DNA of 64,000 nt from the NCBI GenBank assembly GCA_018384365.1, contig JAHAYX010000016.1, forward strand, positions 28,021 through 92,020. The letters run 5' to 3'. Position numbers and translations under genes: made by a program. Positions within the stretch are counted from its first letter, which is position 1. The number at the start of each line of letters is the position of its first letter. Source of the stretch: Clostridiaceae bacterium. Its GTDB lineage: Bacteria; Bacillota; Clostridia; Oscillospirales; QAMX01. Positions 19,401 to 29,405 of the stretch are shown here, piece after piece. The notes beneath the pieces were generated by a model, which was not told the origin of the DNA, made no database searches, and saw only the letters and a list, made by a program, of their open reading frames with translations.

Positions 19401-20035
19401 GCGGCGACGGTTGGGCATATGATATCGGTTACGGCGGACTGGATCACGTCCTGGCAAGCGGCGAAGACGTCAACATCATGGTCTTCGATACCGAGGTTTA
19501 TTCCAACACCGGTGGCCAGGCTTCCAAGGCTTCCCAGATCGGTCAGGTCGCACAGTTTGCGGCAGCCGGTAAGGCAATTGCCAAGAAGTCCCTCTCCGAG
19601 ATCGCTATGACCTATGGTTACGTGTATGTTGCGCAGATCGCCATGGGCGCTAACCCCGCTCAGACCATCAAGGCCATCACGGAGGCCGAGGCTTATCATG
19701 GCCCGTCCCTCATCATCGGTTATGCACCGTGTGAGATGCACTCCATCAAGGGCGGCATGGTCAACTGCCAGAAGGAAATGAAGAAGGCTGTTGATTGCGG
19801 TTACTGGAATATGTTCCGCTTCAACCCGGCTCTCAAGGCCGAAGGCAAGAACCCCTTCACCCTTGACTCCAAGGCACCGGCCGGCGGTTACCGTGACTTC
19901 ATCATGAACGAAGCCCGTTACAGCCGTCTGACCCGTGAGTTCCCCGAGCGCGCAAACGAGCTCTTTGAGGAAGCCGAAGAGGCTGCAAAGGCAAGATTTG
20001 ACAAGCTTGAGAGACTCCAGAAGATGTACGAGTAA
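16481..20035 (+). CDS. nifJ: Pyruvate:ferredoxin (flavodoxin) oxidoreductase
   Basis: 1184 aa; YPITPSSPMADYVDQWA; ferredoxin motifs CAQCNQCAYVCPHATI and CMGCGVCIGVCP; GDGWAYDIGYGGLDHVLASGEDVNIMVFDTEVYSNTGGQASKA (TPP motif). Confidence 0.98.
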   Translation: MARKFKTMDGNNAAAHVSYAFTEVAGIYPITPSSPMADYVDQWAANGLKNIFGTTVKVIEMQSEAGAAGTVHGSLAAGALTTTYTASQGLLLMIPNMYKISGELLPGVFHVSARTLATHALNIFGDHSDVYACRQTGFAMLAEGNVQEVMDLGAVAHLAAIKGRVPFINFFDGFRTSHEIQKIAVWDYDDLKDMVDMDAVNEFRARALNPEHPVMRGSHENGDIFFQHREACNKYYEAVPGIVEEYMGKVNAKLGTNYQLFNYYGAPDAERVIIAMGSFCDVAEEVIDYMNAHGEKVGLIKVRLYRPFAADRLIGALPKTVKKIAVLDRTKEPGAYGEPLYLDVVAALSEAGINATVIGGRYGLGSKDTPPSSVFAVYEELAKDAPRRQFTIGIVDDVTGLSLEEKPSPNTAAEGTIECKFWGLGGDGTVGANKNSIKIIGDYTDKYVQAYFQYDSKKTGGITISHLRFGDQPIRAPYYINKADFVACHNPSYVTKGYKMVNDVKPGGVFLINCQWTPEELDHHMPAEAKRYIAKNNIQLYTINAIDLAIEIGMGKRTNTILQSAFFTLANIMPQEEAIQHMKDAATKSYLKKGQDIVDMNHKAIDAGATAFVKVNVPAEWADAVDEKEEVQLKGADKLVKMIRDIQQPINLMDGDSLPVSAFVDHVDGTFQQGASAYEKRGVAVTVPTWDSTKCAQCNQCAYVCPHATIRAYAMTEEEAANAPKAMKSAPVKAGKGKGVYTYALAISPLDCMGCGVCIGVCPTKALTMVPQEEELAQQEVFNYAVENITVKEDMADATVKGSQFKQPMLEFSGSCAGCAETSYARLITQLYGDHMYISNATGCSSIWGGPAATSPYTVDKNGRGPAWANSLFEDNAEHGLGMHLGQKVIRERLAEKTKALIAIAYTDADLKAAAQKWLDTMYDGNANQEASRQYIAELEASVIEGCPCEACTLGREILAEKDYLNKKSVWIFGGDGWAYDIGYGGLDHVLASGEDVNIMVFDTEVYSNTGGQASKASQIGQVAQFAAAGKAIAKKSLSEIAMTYGYVYVAQIAMGANPAQTIKAITEAEAYHGPSLIIGYAPCEMHSIKGGMVNCQKEMKKAVDCGYWNMFRFNPALKAEGKNPFTLDSKAPAGGYRDFIMNEARYSRLTREFPERANELFEEAEEAAKARFDKLERLQKMYE

Positions 20036-20059
20036 TTCCTGCATCTATCGTCCGTAAAA

Positions 20060-20152
20060 GGACGTCAGGAAGCCGCGCGAGAAATCACGCGGCTTCGTAA
20101 GACAGTTTACAGCCACCGTAGTTTGAACCGCGGTGGCTGTTCTTGTATTTTT
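20060..20152 (+). terminator. Two consecutive hairpins after nifJ
   Basis: GAAGCCGCG...CGCGGCTTC followed by CAGCCACCG...CGGTGGCTG and T-rich tract. Confidence 0.65.
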
Positions 20153-20216
20153 TGCTGTAATGTAATAATATGGCGCCGAACAAACCTACAAATCGGAATT
20201 TGTGGAGGTAAATTGA

Positions 20217-20693
20217 ATGTTTAGATCAATTCGAAAAAAGAAAAATGAAATCAGTATAGACGCAGCAAAGGAACTGCTTCGTTGTTCTCGACGTGGCATT
20301 CTGGCAGTTAATGGTGATGATGGTTATCCTTATGCGATACCGATTAATTATCTGTATGATGAAGACGCACACAAGATTATCTTTCATGGAGCGAAAGTAG
20401 GTTATAAGGTGGATTGTTTGAAAGCCTGTGACAAGGTTTGCTTTACTATATGCGGTAATGAAAGCATTAAAGAAGAATCGTGGGCACCGTTTCTTCAAAG
20501 TGTGGTTGTCTTTGGGCGATGCCATTTAGTCGAAAACCAGGAAGACATTATTCAGATTGTAAAGAAGTTTGCGATGAAGTATTATCCTGATGAAAAGATG
20601 GTAGATGAAGAAGTGGCATCATCCGGAAGGGCCGTTCAGATGTTTGAAATCGAAATAGAACACATAAGCGGAAAAGAAGTACAGGAACGATGA
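20217..20693 (+). CDS. Pyridoxamine 5'-phosphate oxidase family protein (NimA-like flavin-binding)
   Basis: AKELLRCSRRGILAVNGDDGYPYAIPINYLYDEDAHKIIFHGAKVGYKVDCLKACDKVCFTI. Confidence 0.88.
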   Translation: MFRSIRKKKNEISIDAAKELLRCSRRGILAVNGDDGYPYAIPINYLYDEDAHKIIFHGAKVGYKVDCLKACDKVCFTICGNESIKEESWAPFLQSVVVFGRCHLVENQEDIIQIVKKFAMKYYPDEKMVDEEVASSGRAVQMFEIEIEHISGKEVQER

Positions 20694-20767
20694 ACTCCAG
20701 TTTGTCGGATAGATACAAGGGCGGCTTTCTATATGAGGGATCCCCGTATGTGCGTTCTGCAAGTTAA

Positions 20768-20806
20768 AAGGCGTGACCACGAAAATGGTCGCGCCTTTGC
20801 CTATTT
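20768..20806 (+). terminator. Rho-independent terminator-like hairpin
   Basis: AAGGCGTGACC...GGTCGCGCCTTT. Confidence 0.6.
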
Positions 20807-21020
20807 ACCTGTCTTTACGAGCAACGCCCGAAATCGTGCGGCATCTTTTTTTGCCCTGACAAATGCTTCCGGCGCCGGAAAGGTGGCGGGGAACGATGAT
20901 ATCTGATATAATAGAGAACACAGGCGGCGCAGGGTATTCCTGTGCCCGGAAATGCTGTCGGTTTTGCAAAAACAGCTTCAATTGCCGGTCTTTTTCGCTC
21001 GATTTGCTTATTAAGAAAAC

Positions 21021-21066
21021 CTTAAAGGATATCCGGCTTTATTCTTAAAGGGATCCCCGATATACT
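21021..21066 (+). promoter_or_regulatory. Direct repeats upstream of response regulator gene (candidate autoregulatory site)
   Basis: CTTAAAGG at 21021-21028 and 21044-21051 (23-nt spacing), just upstream of TATACT at 21061. Confidence 0.5.
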
Positions 21067-21085
21067 ATAAGCGGAGGTTGGGAAA

Positions 21086-21772
21086 ATGTATAACATACTG
21101 GTTTGTGACGATGAAAAGGATATCAGAAACGCCCTGCAAATATATCTGACTGCGGAAGGCTATCACGTTTTGCAGGCGGAAAACGGCCAGGCCGCGCTGG
21201 AGGTACTTCGTCAGAATGAGGTGCACCTCGTTTTGATGGATATTATGATGCCGGAACTGGACGGAATGGCCGCCACGTCAAAGCTCCGCGAAACGTATAA
21301 TATCCCTGTGATTCTGTTGACTGCCAAAAGTGAGGATATGGACAAAATCCTGGGACTGACGGTCGGCGCTGATGACTACATCACAAAGCCCTTTAACCCA
21401 CTGGAAGTGATTGCCCGTGTCCGTGCTCAGCTCCGGCGGTATACGCAGCTGGGCGGCCTGCCCAAGCGCGAGGATACCCTGCGTGCGGACGGCATTGAAA
21501 TGGATGACAAGAGCAAGTCCGTCACGCTGGACGGTGAACCGGTCACCTTGACGCCAACGGAATATGATATTTTGAAGCTTTTCCTGGAGAACCCCAATAA
21601 GGTTTATTCCTCTGCGGAGATCTATCGGGAAGTCTGGCACGATGCGCCCCTTGGCGCAGACGGGACCATCGCCGTACACATTCGCCACCTCCGTGAAAAA
21701 CTGGAAATCAACCCCTCTGAGCCGCGCTATCTGAAGGTTGTCTGGGGGCAGGGGTATAAACTGGAGGTTTGA
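21086..21772 (+). CDS. OmpR/PhoB (VanR-like) response regulator
   Basis: Receiver domain NILVCDDEKDIRNAL...LVLMDIMMPELDG...LLTAKSEDMDKILGLTVGADDYITKPF plus winged-helix C-terminus. Confidence 0.95.
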   Translation: MYNILVCDDEKDIRNALQIYLTAEGYHVLQAENGQAALEVLRQNEVHLVLMDIMMPELDGMAATSKLRETYNIPVILLTAKSEDMDKILGLTVGADDYITKPFNPLEVIARVRAQLRRYTQLGGLPKREDTLRADGIEMDDKSKSVTLDGEPVTLTPTEYDILKLFLENPNKVYSSAEIYREVWHDAPLGADGTIAVHIRHLREKLEINPSEPRYLKVVWGQGYKLEV

Positions 21773-21776
21773 TCCT

Positions 21777-23729
21777 ATGAAAAAAATAAGGCTTACGCAG
21801 GCTCTGTGGGCCCGGATCATGGCGTTCTTCCTGCTGGTACTGATGACGGCGGGCATTCTCTTATGCGGCCTGACCGTGATTCTGGCGGTGGAGGATAACT
21901 GGTATTTCAGAGAACCGGATTTTTACGAGAGCTGGTTCTGCAGGGAAAACGCGTATCAGGATATCTCGTTTACACAGGCCTATTATAATGCCAACAGCGA
22001 TGTTTGGCAGGACTATCTGGAGGATTTCGACGGAGGGAATTATTCCTTTGTCGTGCGGGACGAGACCGGCGGCGTGCTTGCGGACACGCGGGGGAATACA
22101 CAGACACGCAAGGTGATTCAGGACTACTGCTTTGAAAGAGGGCTCTACGAGGAGACGGAGTCCGGGGAGACACGCGAGTATTATACGCTCATAGATGCCT
22201 ACATCGCCTCACCATTGCAGCCGGTGGATGAATATTATGTGCTGGAGCAGGTGTTCCACTTTCTGTACAGCGCCCGTTATACTGCCATTATTCTGGGACT
22301 GACGATGATCGTCGTTTCCTTCGCACTGTTTGTTTTCCTGATGTGCTCTGCGGGGCATAAGCCGGGGACGGACGAACCTGTGCTGATCCGTCAGGATAAG
22401 ATCCCGTTTGACCTGTATGTGACGCTGCTGATCACCGTGGGTATCATCTGGGGCGCGGCTGCATCCGATGGTTTGTACTCCACAGCGTTTGTCCGGCTTG
22501 CAGTGGTCATGGTTTCCGTACTCTTCTATTCCATTTTGGTATATGCCTTCTGCATGACACTGGCTGCCCGGCTGAAGGTGGGAAAATGGTGGCGAAATAC
22601 GCTGATTTACCGCTTCTTCCGTCTGCTTTTTCGCATGACAGCCCGAATCATCCGCGGCATTTCCCTGACCTGGCGCGTGGTGCTGGGATACTGCGCGTTT
22701 GCGCTCTTGAATGTGATTGTCCTTGCACTGCTGTTCTCTGAGGGCAGCTTTCTGGGCTTCCTGGCCTTTGTCACGTTAGACCTCGGCATGCTGGCTTTTC
22801 TGTGTATTGTCGTCATTCAGATGAAAACCCTGCAAAAGGGCGGCGAGGCATTGGCAAACGGCGACCTGGATCATAAGGTGAACACCACCAATCTTTACTA
22901 TGACTTCAAGCGCCACGGCGAAAACCTCAACCGCATCAACGAGGGTATCGCGAAAGCCGTGAATGAACGGATGAAGAGCGAACGCTTCAAAACGGAGCTG
23001 ATTACGAATGTCAGCCACGACATCAAAACGCCGCTGACCTCGATCATCAACTACATCGACCTGTTAAAAAAGGAACCTATCGAGGGGACGAAGGCGGCGG
23101 AATACATTGAGGTGCTGGAACGCCAGTCCGCAAAGCTGAAAAAGCTGACAGAGGATATTATCGAAGCGTCGAAGGCATCCGCCGGCGTGATTGCGGTCAA
23201 TGCGGAACGCACAAATGTTGTGGAACTGTTGAACCAGTCGCTCGGCGAGTATGGCGAGCGTCTGGAAAAGAGCCAAATCACCGCGGTGGTCAGCGCGCCG
23301 GAGCAGGGCGCTTATATTGATGCGGACGGCAGGCTGCTGTGGCGGGTATTTGACAATATCCTGCAAAATATCTGCAAATATGCCCTGCCGGGAACCCGCG
23401 CCTACTTCGATATTTCCGTGCGGCAGGATACGGTGGAAATTACGTCGAAGAATATTTCGGCAAGCGAGCTGAATATTTCGGCGGACGCCCTGATGGAACG
23501 CTTTATCCGCGGCGATTCCTCGCGCGGCAGCGAAGGCAGCGGCCTTGGCATTTCCATCGCGAAAAGCCTGACGGAACTGCAGCACGGCGTGTTTGATATT
23601 CAGCTGGACGGCGACCTCTTTAAGGTCATCCTTCGTTTCCCTGTCTATCAGGAAAGATCAGCGCTGGAAGCGACAGCTGCGGAGGAATTGCCGGGGCAGA
23701 TTGCTTTGCCGGCATCCCACGAAAGATGA
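21777..23729 (+). CDS. Sensor histidine kinase (VanS-like)
   Basis: Multiple TM segments, H-box FKTELITNVSHDIKTPLTSIINYIDLL, G-box GSEGSGLGISIAKSLTEL; start overlaps the upstream RR region. Confidence 0.94.
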   Translation: MKKIRLTQALWARIMAFFLLVLMTAGILLCGLTVILAVEDNWYFREPDFYESWFCRENAYQDISFTQAYYNANSDVWQDYLEDFDGGNYSFVVRDETGGVLADTRGNTQTRKVIQDYCFERGLYEETESGETREYYTLIDAYIASPLQPVDEYYVLEQVFHFLYSARYTAIILGLTMIVVSFALFVFLMCSAGHKPGTDEPVLIRQDKIPFDLYVTLLITVGIIWGAAASDGLYSTAFVRLAVVMVSVLFYSILVYAFCMTLAARLKVGKWWRNTLIYRFFRLLFRMTARIIRGISLTWRVVLGYCAFALLNVIVLALLFSEGSFLGFLAFVTLDLGMLAFLCIVVIQMKTLQKGGEALANGDLDHKVNTTNLYYDFKRHGENLNRINEGIAKAVNERMKSERFKTELITNVSHDIKTPLTSIINYIDLLKKEPIEGTKAAEYIEVLERQSAKLKKLTEDIIEASKASAGVIAVNAERTNVVELLNQSLGEYGERLEKSQITAVVSAPEQGAYIDADGRLLWRVFDNILQNICKYALPGTRAYFDISVRQDTVEITSKNISASELNISADALMERFIRGDSSRGSEGSGLGISIAKSLTELQHGVFDIQLDGDLFKVILRFPVYQERSALEATAAEELPGQIALPASHER

Positions 23730-23768
23730 AAAAGCGGCCCGGAAGCAAAACTTCCGGGCTGCTTCATT
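23728..23768 (+). terminator. Rho-independent terminator after the two-component system
   Basis: AAGCGGCCCGGAAG-caaaa-CTTCCGGGCTGCTT. Confidence 0.75.
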
Positions 23769-23827
23769 TTGCGGCATGGGAAAAACACTGTGCAGTCGTC
23801 AGATATCGTCAGGATTTGCCCAGACAC

Positions 23828-23868
23828 TTGACTTTTCCTGTTGTTTATAATAAGATATCTAATTATAA
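23828..23868 (+). promoter_or_regulatory. Promoter with MarR-type operator overlapping -10
   Basis: TTGACT (23828-23833) - 17 nt - TAAGAT; near-perfect 24-bp palindrome TTATAATAAGATATCTAATTATAA at 23845-23868. Confidence 0.75.
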
Positions 23869-23914
23869 GGGCGTATATGGCCGGCGGTCGTGTGAGCAGC
23901 AGGAGGTGTAAGTT

Positions 23915-24331
23915 TTGTTTCAAAGATATTTTGTAGGTATCGCCATGTGCCATCGGAATTTCACCCGGGAGACTTATAGCGAAAAAGGCATAAAAGCCGG
24001 TCACCCCAAGGTATTACGGACGCTGGAGGAGCATGACGGCTGCATCCAGGTGGAAATCAGTCGGTATTGCGGCATCAAGCCGGCAACGACTGTCAGTTTG
24101 CTGAATGTCATGGAAAAGGATGGTCTGATTGAAAGGCATACTCTGCCGGAGGACCGGCGTGCCATCCGTGTGACGCTGACGGAAAAGGGTCGGGAGCAGC
24201 TGGCCGGACTGGACGAGATGGACGCAGTCCTCAGCGAGGCACTGCTGGAAGGCTTTACGGAGGAAGAAACTGCGGCATTTCAAGATTATCTGGAAAGGAT
24301 GAAACAAAACATTGAGCGCTTTAATCGATAA
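23915..24331 (+). CDS. MarR family transcriptional regulator
   Basis: wHTH: VLRTLEEHDGCIQVEISRYCGIKPATTVSLLNVMEKDGLIERHTLPEDRRAIRVTLTEKGREQL. Confidence 0.93.
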   Translation: MFQRYFVGIAMCHRNFTRETYSEKGIKAGHPKVLRTLEEHDGCIQVEISRYCGIKPATTVSLLNVMEKDGLIERHTLPEDRRAIRVTLTEKGREQLAGLDEMDAVLSEALLEGFTEEETAAFQDYLERMKQNIERFNR

Positions 24332-25673
24332 ACTTTTTGTCAAAGATAAACACTTTTATAAGACGATTCTGTTCCTGGCGCTGCCGATTGTGGCGCAGAA
24401 TATGATTACAATCGGCGTGAACATCATGGACACCATCATGCTGGGCAGTTATGGCGAAATTCAGCTGTCCGGTTCCTCGCTGGCCAATGATTTCATCAAT
24501 ATTTTCCACATACTCTGCATGGGAATGGGCGGCGGAGCTGCCGTATTAACTGCGCAGTTCTGGGGAGCGGGCGACCGCGAATCCATCCGCAAGGCTGTGA
24601 CGATCATGCTGCGCATCTGCATGAGCATTGTTGCGGCATTCACGCTGGTTACGGTGTTTTTCCCCGCGCAGATCATGTCCATTTTCACAAACGACGAGGA
24701 AGTCATCGCAAAAGGTGTGATTTACTTCCGCTGGAGCATTCCGCAGTATTTCCTGCTGGGTATTTCCCTGACGCTGACGATGATCCTGCGTTCTCTGCGG
24801 AAGGTTTCGGTACCGCTGATTACCTCTATCATCAGCTTCTTTGTCAATATCGGCTGTAACTACATATTTATCTTTGGTAAACTGGGCTTCCCGGAAATGC
24901 AGATCGCCGGTGCCGCACTGGGAACCGTGTGTGCGCGTGTTGTAGAAGTTTTGATCATCGGCGGATATTTCTTCGTGGTTGAAAAGGATATCGGTTATCG
25001 CCTCCGCGATTTCTTCAAGCCGTGCGGCGATGTATTGTCCCGCTATCTCAAATACAGCTTCCCGGTAATCTGTTCGGATGCCCTGCTTGCAATCGGCAAC
25101 TCCATGGTTTCCATTATCATCGGCCATATCAGCACGGAGTTTGTGGCGGCGAACGCCATTATTGCCACAATCGTGCGTTTGTGCACGGTATTTACGCAGG
25201 GCCTTGGCCAGGCGGCCTCCACCATCACGGGCAATACGCTGGGGGAGGGCGACCGGGAGAGAACGTATCGTCAGGGCGTGACGATGGTTACGCTCAGTGC
25301 CATTATCGGCGTGCTGGCGGGCGGAATCATCCTTGTTCTGGCACCCTGGATCATTGATATGTATCAGATCACGGAAGTGACCCGCAAGGTGGCGTGGGAA
25401 CTGATGTATGCAGTGGTCATCATGGTGGTGTTCCAGTCCATGCAGGGCGTGCTGACGAAGGGCATCCTGCGCGGCGGCGGAGACACCAAGTTCTGTATGT
25501 TCGCGGACGCTGCGTTCCTGTGGGTGCTTTCCATTCCGCTTGGTGCACTGTGCGGACTGGTGCTCCATGCGAACCCCTTTGTGATTTATATTGCGCTGAA
25601 AATCGACTGGGCGGTGAAGTCCATCGTTTGCCTGTGGCGAGTCAAGAGCCGCAAGTGGATGCGCCGTGTGTAA
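24312..25673 (+). CDS. MATE family efflux transporter
   Basis: TTG start overlapping the marR end; FYKTILFLALPIVAQNMITIGVNIMDTIMLGSYGEIQLSGSSLAN. Confidence 0.93.
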   Translation: MSALIDKLFVKDKHFYKTILFLALPIVAQNMITIGVNIMDTIMLGSYGEIQLSGSSLANDFINIFHILCMGMGGGAAVLTAQFWGAGDRESIRKAVTIMLRICMSIVAAFTLVTVFFPAQIMSIFTNDEEVIAKGVIYFRWSIPQYFLLGISLTLTMILRSLRKVSVPLITSIISFFVNIGCNYIFIFGKLGFPEMQIAGAALGTVCARVVEVLIIGGYFFVVEKDIGYRLRDFFKPCGDVLSRYLKYSFPVICSDALLAIGNSMVSIIIGHISTEFVAANAIIATIVRLCTVFTQGLGQAASTITGNTLGEGDRERTYRQGVTMVTLSAIIGVLAGGIILVLAPWIIDMYQITEVTRKVAWELMYAVVIMVVFQSMQGVLTKGILRGGGDTKFCMFADAAFLWVLSIPLGALCGLVLHANPFVIYIALKIDWAVKSIVCLWRVKSRKWMRRV

Positions 25674-25686
25674 GGAAAATAATAGT

Positions 25687-25722
25687 CGAACCCCCGTACA
25701 GGATATCCTGCACGGGGGTTCG
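25687..25722. terminator. Bidirectional hairpin, near-perfect 36-bp palindrome
   Basis: CGAACCCCCGTACAGGATATCCTGCACGGGGGTTCG between convergent genes. Confidence 0.65.
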
Positions 25723-25747
25723 TTTGTAAAATGGGGGAAATGTGTGT

Positions 25748-26899
<1,152 letters not shown>

Positions 26900-26997
26900 T
26901 CAGCCTCCTTATTTGAAAATCAGCTGTAAATAACGGTGAAACGTATCTTGCCAGATAATACGCTAAGGCGCGAAAACCGGGCGGGCAGCGCCTTCTC

Positions 26998-28191
26998 TTA
27001 TTCGCCCAGGCAGGCGTATGCCGTTTCACGCACCTTGCGGTGATGATAGACCTCCAGGTTGGGGGCCGTGTTATGCATGTAGGTGATGGAAACGTGACTG
27101 ACCGGATCCGCCTCGCACCAGGTGCCGAAGCCTCCCGTCCAGCCAAAAGATCCGGTATGGCCGCAGGCCTCGCCCGCCGCGCGTCCCATCAGGGTACGCA
27201 CGCCGTAGCCATAGCCATATCCGGCGTTATAGCCGCTGTTTTCCGTCTGATATTCCATAAGCGCTTCGTCGGACAGGCAATTGGTGCGCATGAAGGCCAG
27301 CGTTTCTTCCCGCAGCAGACGTTTGCCGTCTGCCACGCCGCCGCACGCCCACATCTGCAGGAACTTTGAAAAATCGCGTACGTTTGTCATGATGGATGGA
27401 CGGCCCTCTTCGTTTTCCTCGCCGGGGCGCTGGGAACGGTCGGCGGAATCCGGAAACGGCCGGAATCCATCGTCCGTGATCTGATAAAGGCGTACCAGAC
27501 GGGATTCCAGATCGTCGCGGAAGAGCGTATCTGTATCGTGCATTTCAAGCGGCTCAAAGATATAGCGGCGCATGGCCATATAAAGTGGCATTCCGGTGAG
27601 TTCCTCCACCACGCCGCCGATCAGTTCGCTGCCAAAACCATACAACCAATGCGTGCCGGGGTCAAAGGCAACAGGCACCGCCGCAATAGCGCGGATGGCC
27701 TCGCGTACCCGGTAATGGCCTTTTGCCCAGAGAGGCTCCATGGCCCGGTTCATGGCAAGCAGCACGGGATCGGTGCAGTCCGGGCCGACGGGATAAAAGC
27801 AATAGGGCAGGCCACAGGACATGATCGTTGCATCACGCACGGTAATGGGGCGGGAAATCGGCTCTTCCCGCAGGGAACCGTCCTCAGCGCGGACATATTT
27901 CGTCTTATTCGCCCACTCGGGGAAGAAATCCGAAATTGGCTGCTCCATGCGAACCTTTCCCTGTTCGTAGAGCATCATCAGAATCGTGTACGTAACCAGT
28001 TTGGTCATGGAAGCCTGGCGGTAGAGTGAGGCTGACGTGACGGGCAGGCCGCGCTCCAGATCCGCAGATCCATAATAGCCTTCATAGAGGATCTTACCGT
28101 CCTGTGCAACGGCACAGGAACAGCCGGGAACACTTTTTTCGGCAAATTCACGCAGGACTGCATCCAGCTTTGAAAAATCAGCCATAGGCAC
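26998..28191 (-). CDS. Serine hydrolase (beta-lactamase/class C, S12-like)
   Basis: SxxK motif YRQASMTKLVT; FGWTGGFGTW C-terminal motif. Confidence 0.9.
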   Translation of the reverse strand: MPMADFSKLDAVLREFAEKSVPGCSCAVAQDGKILYEGYYGSADLERGLPVTSASLYRQASMTKLVTYTILMMLYEQGKVRMEQPISDFFPEWANKTKYVRAEDGSLREEPISRPITVRDATIMSCGLPYCFYPVGPDCTDPVLLAMNRAMEPLWAKGHYRVREAIRAIAAVPVAFDPGTHWLYGFGSELIGGVVEELTGMPLYMAMRRYIFEPLEMHDTDTLFRDDLESRLVRLYQITDDGFRPFPDSADRSQRPGEENEEGRPSIMTNVRDFSKFLQMWACGGVADGKRLLREETLAFMRTNCLSDEALMEYQTENSGYNAGYGYGYGVRTLMGRAAGEACGHTGSFGWTGGFGTWCEADPVSHVSITYMHNTAPNLEVYHHRKVRETAYACLGE

Positions 28192-28194
28192 CTC

Positions 28195-29394
28195 TTAATC
28201 CAGGCTGCCATAAGCGGCAGCGCGCATACGCAGATGATGATATTCTTCCAGATTGGGCTGCAGGTTGTGCATATATACGATGGAAACGCCCTCGGACGGA
28301 TCGGACTCCGCCCAGGTGCCGGATCCGCCCGTCCAGCCAAAGGCACCGAGCGAACCGTTGTGGTGTCCGGCGTATTTGTCCAGCAGGGTACGCACGCCGT
28401 AGCCATAGCCATACCCGGCAAGATAATCGTTTGTGAAATCGCGCGCGATGATCTGGTCGGACAGGGTGTTGGTGCGCATCAGGTCGATGGTTTTGCGGCC
28501 CATGATGCGCTCGCCATTATAGACGCCGCCGTTTGCCAGCATCTGCATGAGCTTCGTATAGTCCCAGCAGTTCGTAATCACACGGGCAAATCCTGGCACG
28601 GTGCCGAGCGGGCCGACCATGGCGGCCTCCATGTGTGCCGGCGCGGTGTAAAGGGCACCTTCTTCGCCGAGTTTTTTGTCCTTGGCCAGGAAATAGTTCT
28701 TCACCAGACGCTGGTCCAGATCGCCAAAGGTGAAGTTTGCGGAGCTGTCCATGCCAAGCGGATCAAAAAGCGTCTCTTTGATCACCAGTTCGGCAGGTTT
28801 GCCGCCAACGACCTCCAAAAGTCCGGCGGTCAGCTCGCTGGCAAAGCCATACAGGAATGCACTGCCCGGTTCAAAGGCCAGCGGCACCTCTGCAGTGGCA
28901 CGGATCTGTTCGCGCAGCGTATAATACCCCTTGGCGCGCAGAGGCTCCATCACTTTCGCCATGGCTTCCGCTGTGGGATGCCGCACCGGCGTGAAACCCA
29001 TAATCATCTGATAGGGCAGACCGCAGGTCATATTCATGATGTTTTTGATCGTGATCGGATGCTCGACCGGTACGATGTCCACCTCGCCGTCCGACCGGGT
29101 GACTGCCTTCATGGAATGGCGATATTCCGGGAAATACTCATACAGCGGGTCGGACATGAGGAATTTTCCCTGTTCATAAAGGATCATGGCGGTCGTATAC
29201 ATCGCGACTTTGGTTAAGGAAGCCTGGCGGAACACGTTATTGCGCGTCAGCGCAACATGGTTTTCCACGTCAGAGTAGCCAAAGTAGTTTTCATATAAAA
29301 TTTCGCCTTTTTTTGCAACGATACAGCCGCAGCCGGGCAGTCCGTCATCCACGAATTTCTGAAGCAGAGCGTCAAGATGCTTGAAATCAGGCAT
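28195..29394 (-). CDS. Serine hydrolase (beta-lactamase/class C, S12-like)
   Basis: SxxK motif FRQASLTKVAM; GAFGWTGGSGTW; paralogous to neighbours. Confidence 0.9.
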   Translation of the reverse strand: MPDFKHLDALLQKFVDDGLPGCGCIVAKKGEILYENYFGYSDVENHVALTRNNVFRQASLTKVAMYTTAMILYEQGKFLMSDPLYEYFPEYRHSMKAVTRSDGEVDIVPVEHPITIKNIMNMTCGLPYQMIMGFTPVRHPTAEAMAKVMEPLRAKGYYTLREQIRATAEVPLAFEPGSAFLYGFASELTAGLLEVVGGKPAELVIKETLFDPLGMDSSANFTFGDLDQRLVKNYFLAKDKKLGEEGALYTAPAHMEAAMVGPLGTVPGFARVITNCWDYTKLMQMLANGGVYNGERIMGRKTIDLMRTNTLSDQIIARDFTNDYLAGYGYGYGVRTLLDKYAGHHNGSLGAFGWTGGSGTWAESDPSEGVSIVYMHNLQPNLEEYHHLRMRAAAYGSLD

Positions 29395-29405
29395 ATGTTA
29401 CCTCC

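Noticed and set aside
16430-20044. 1204-aa ORF on the minus strand opposite nifJ
   Set aside because: Exactly antisense to a well-recognised, highly conserved gene; arises because the highly biased codon use of nifJ avoids antisense stops. No family resemblance.
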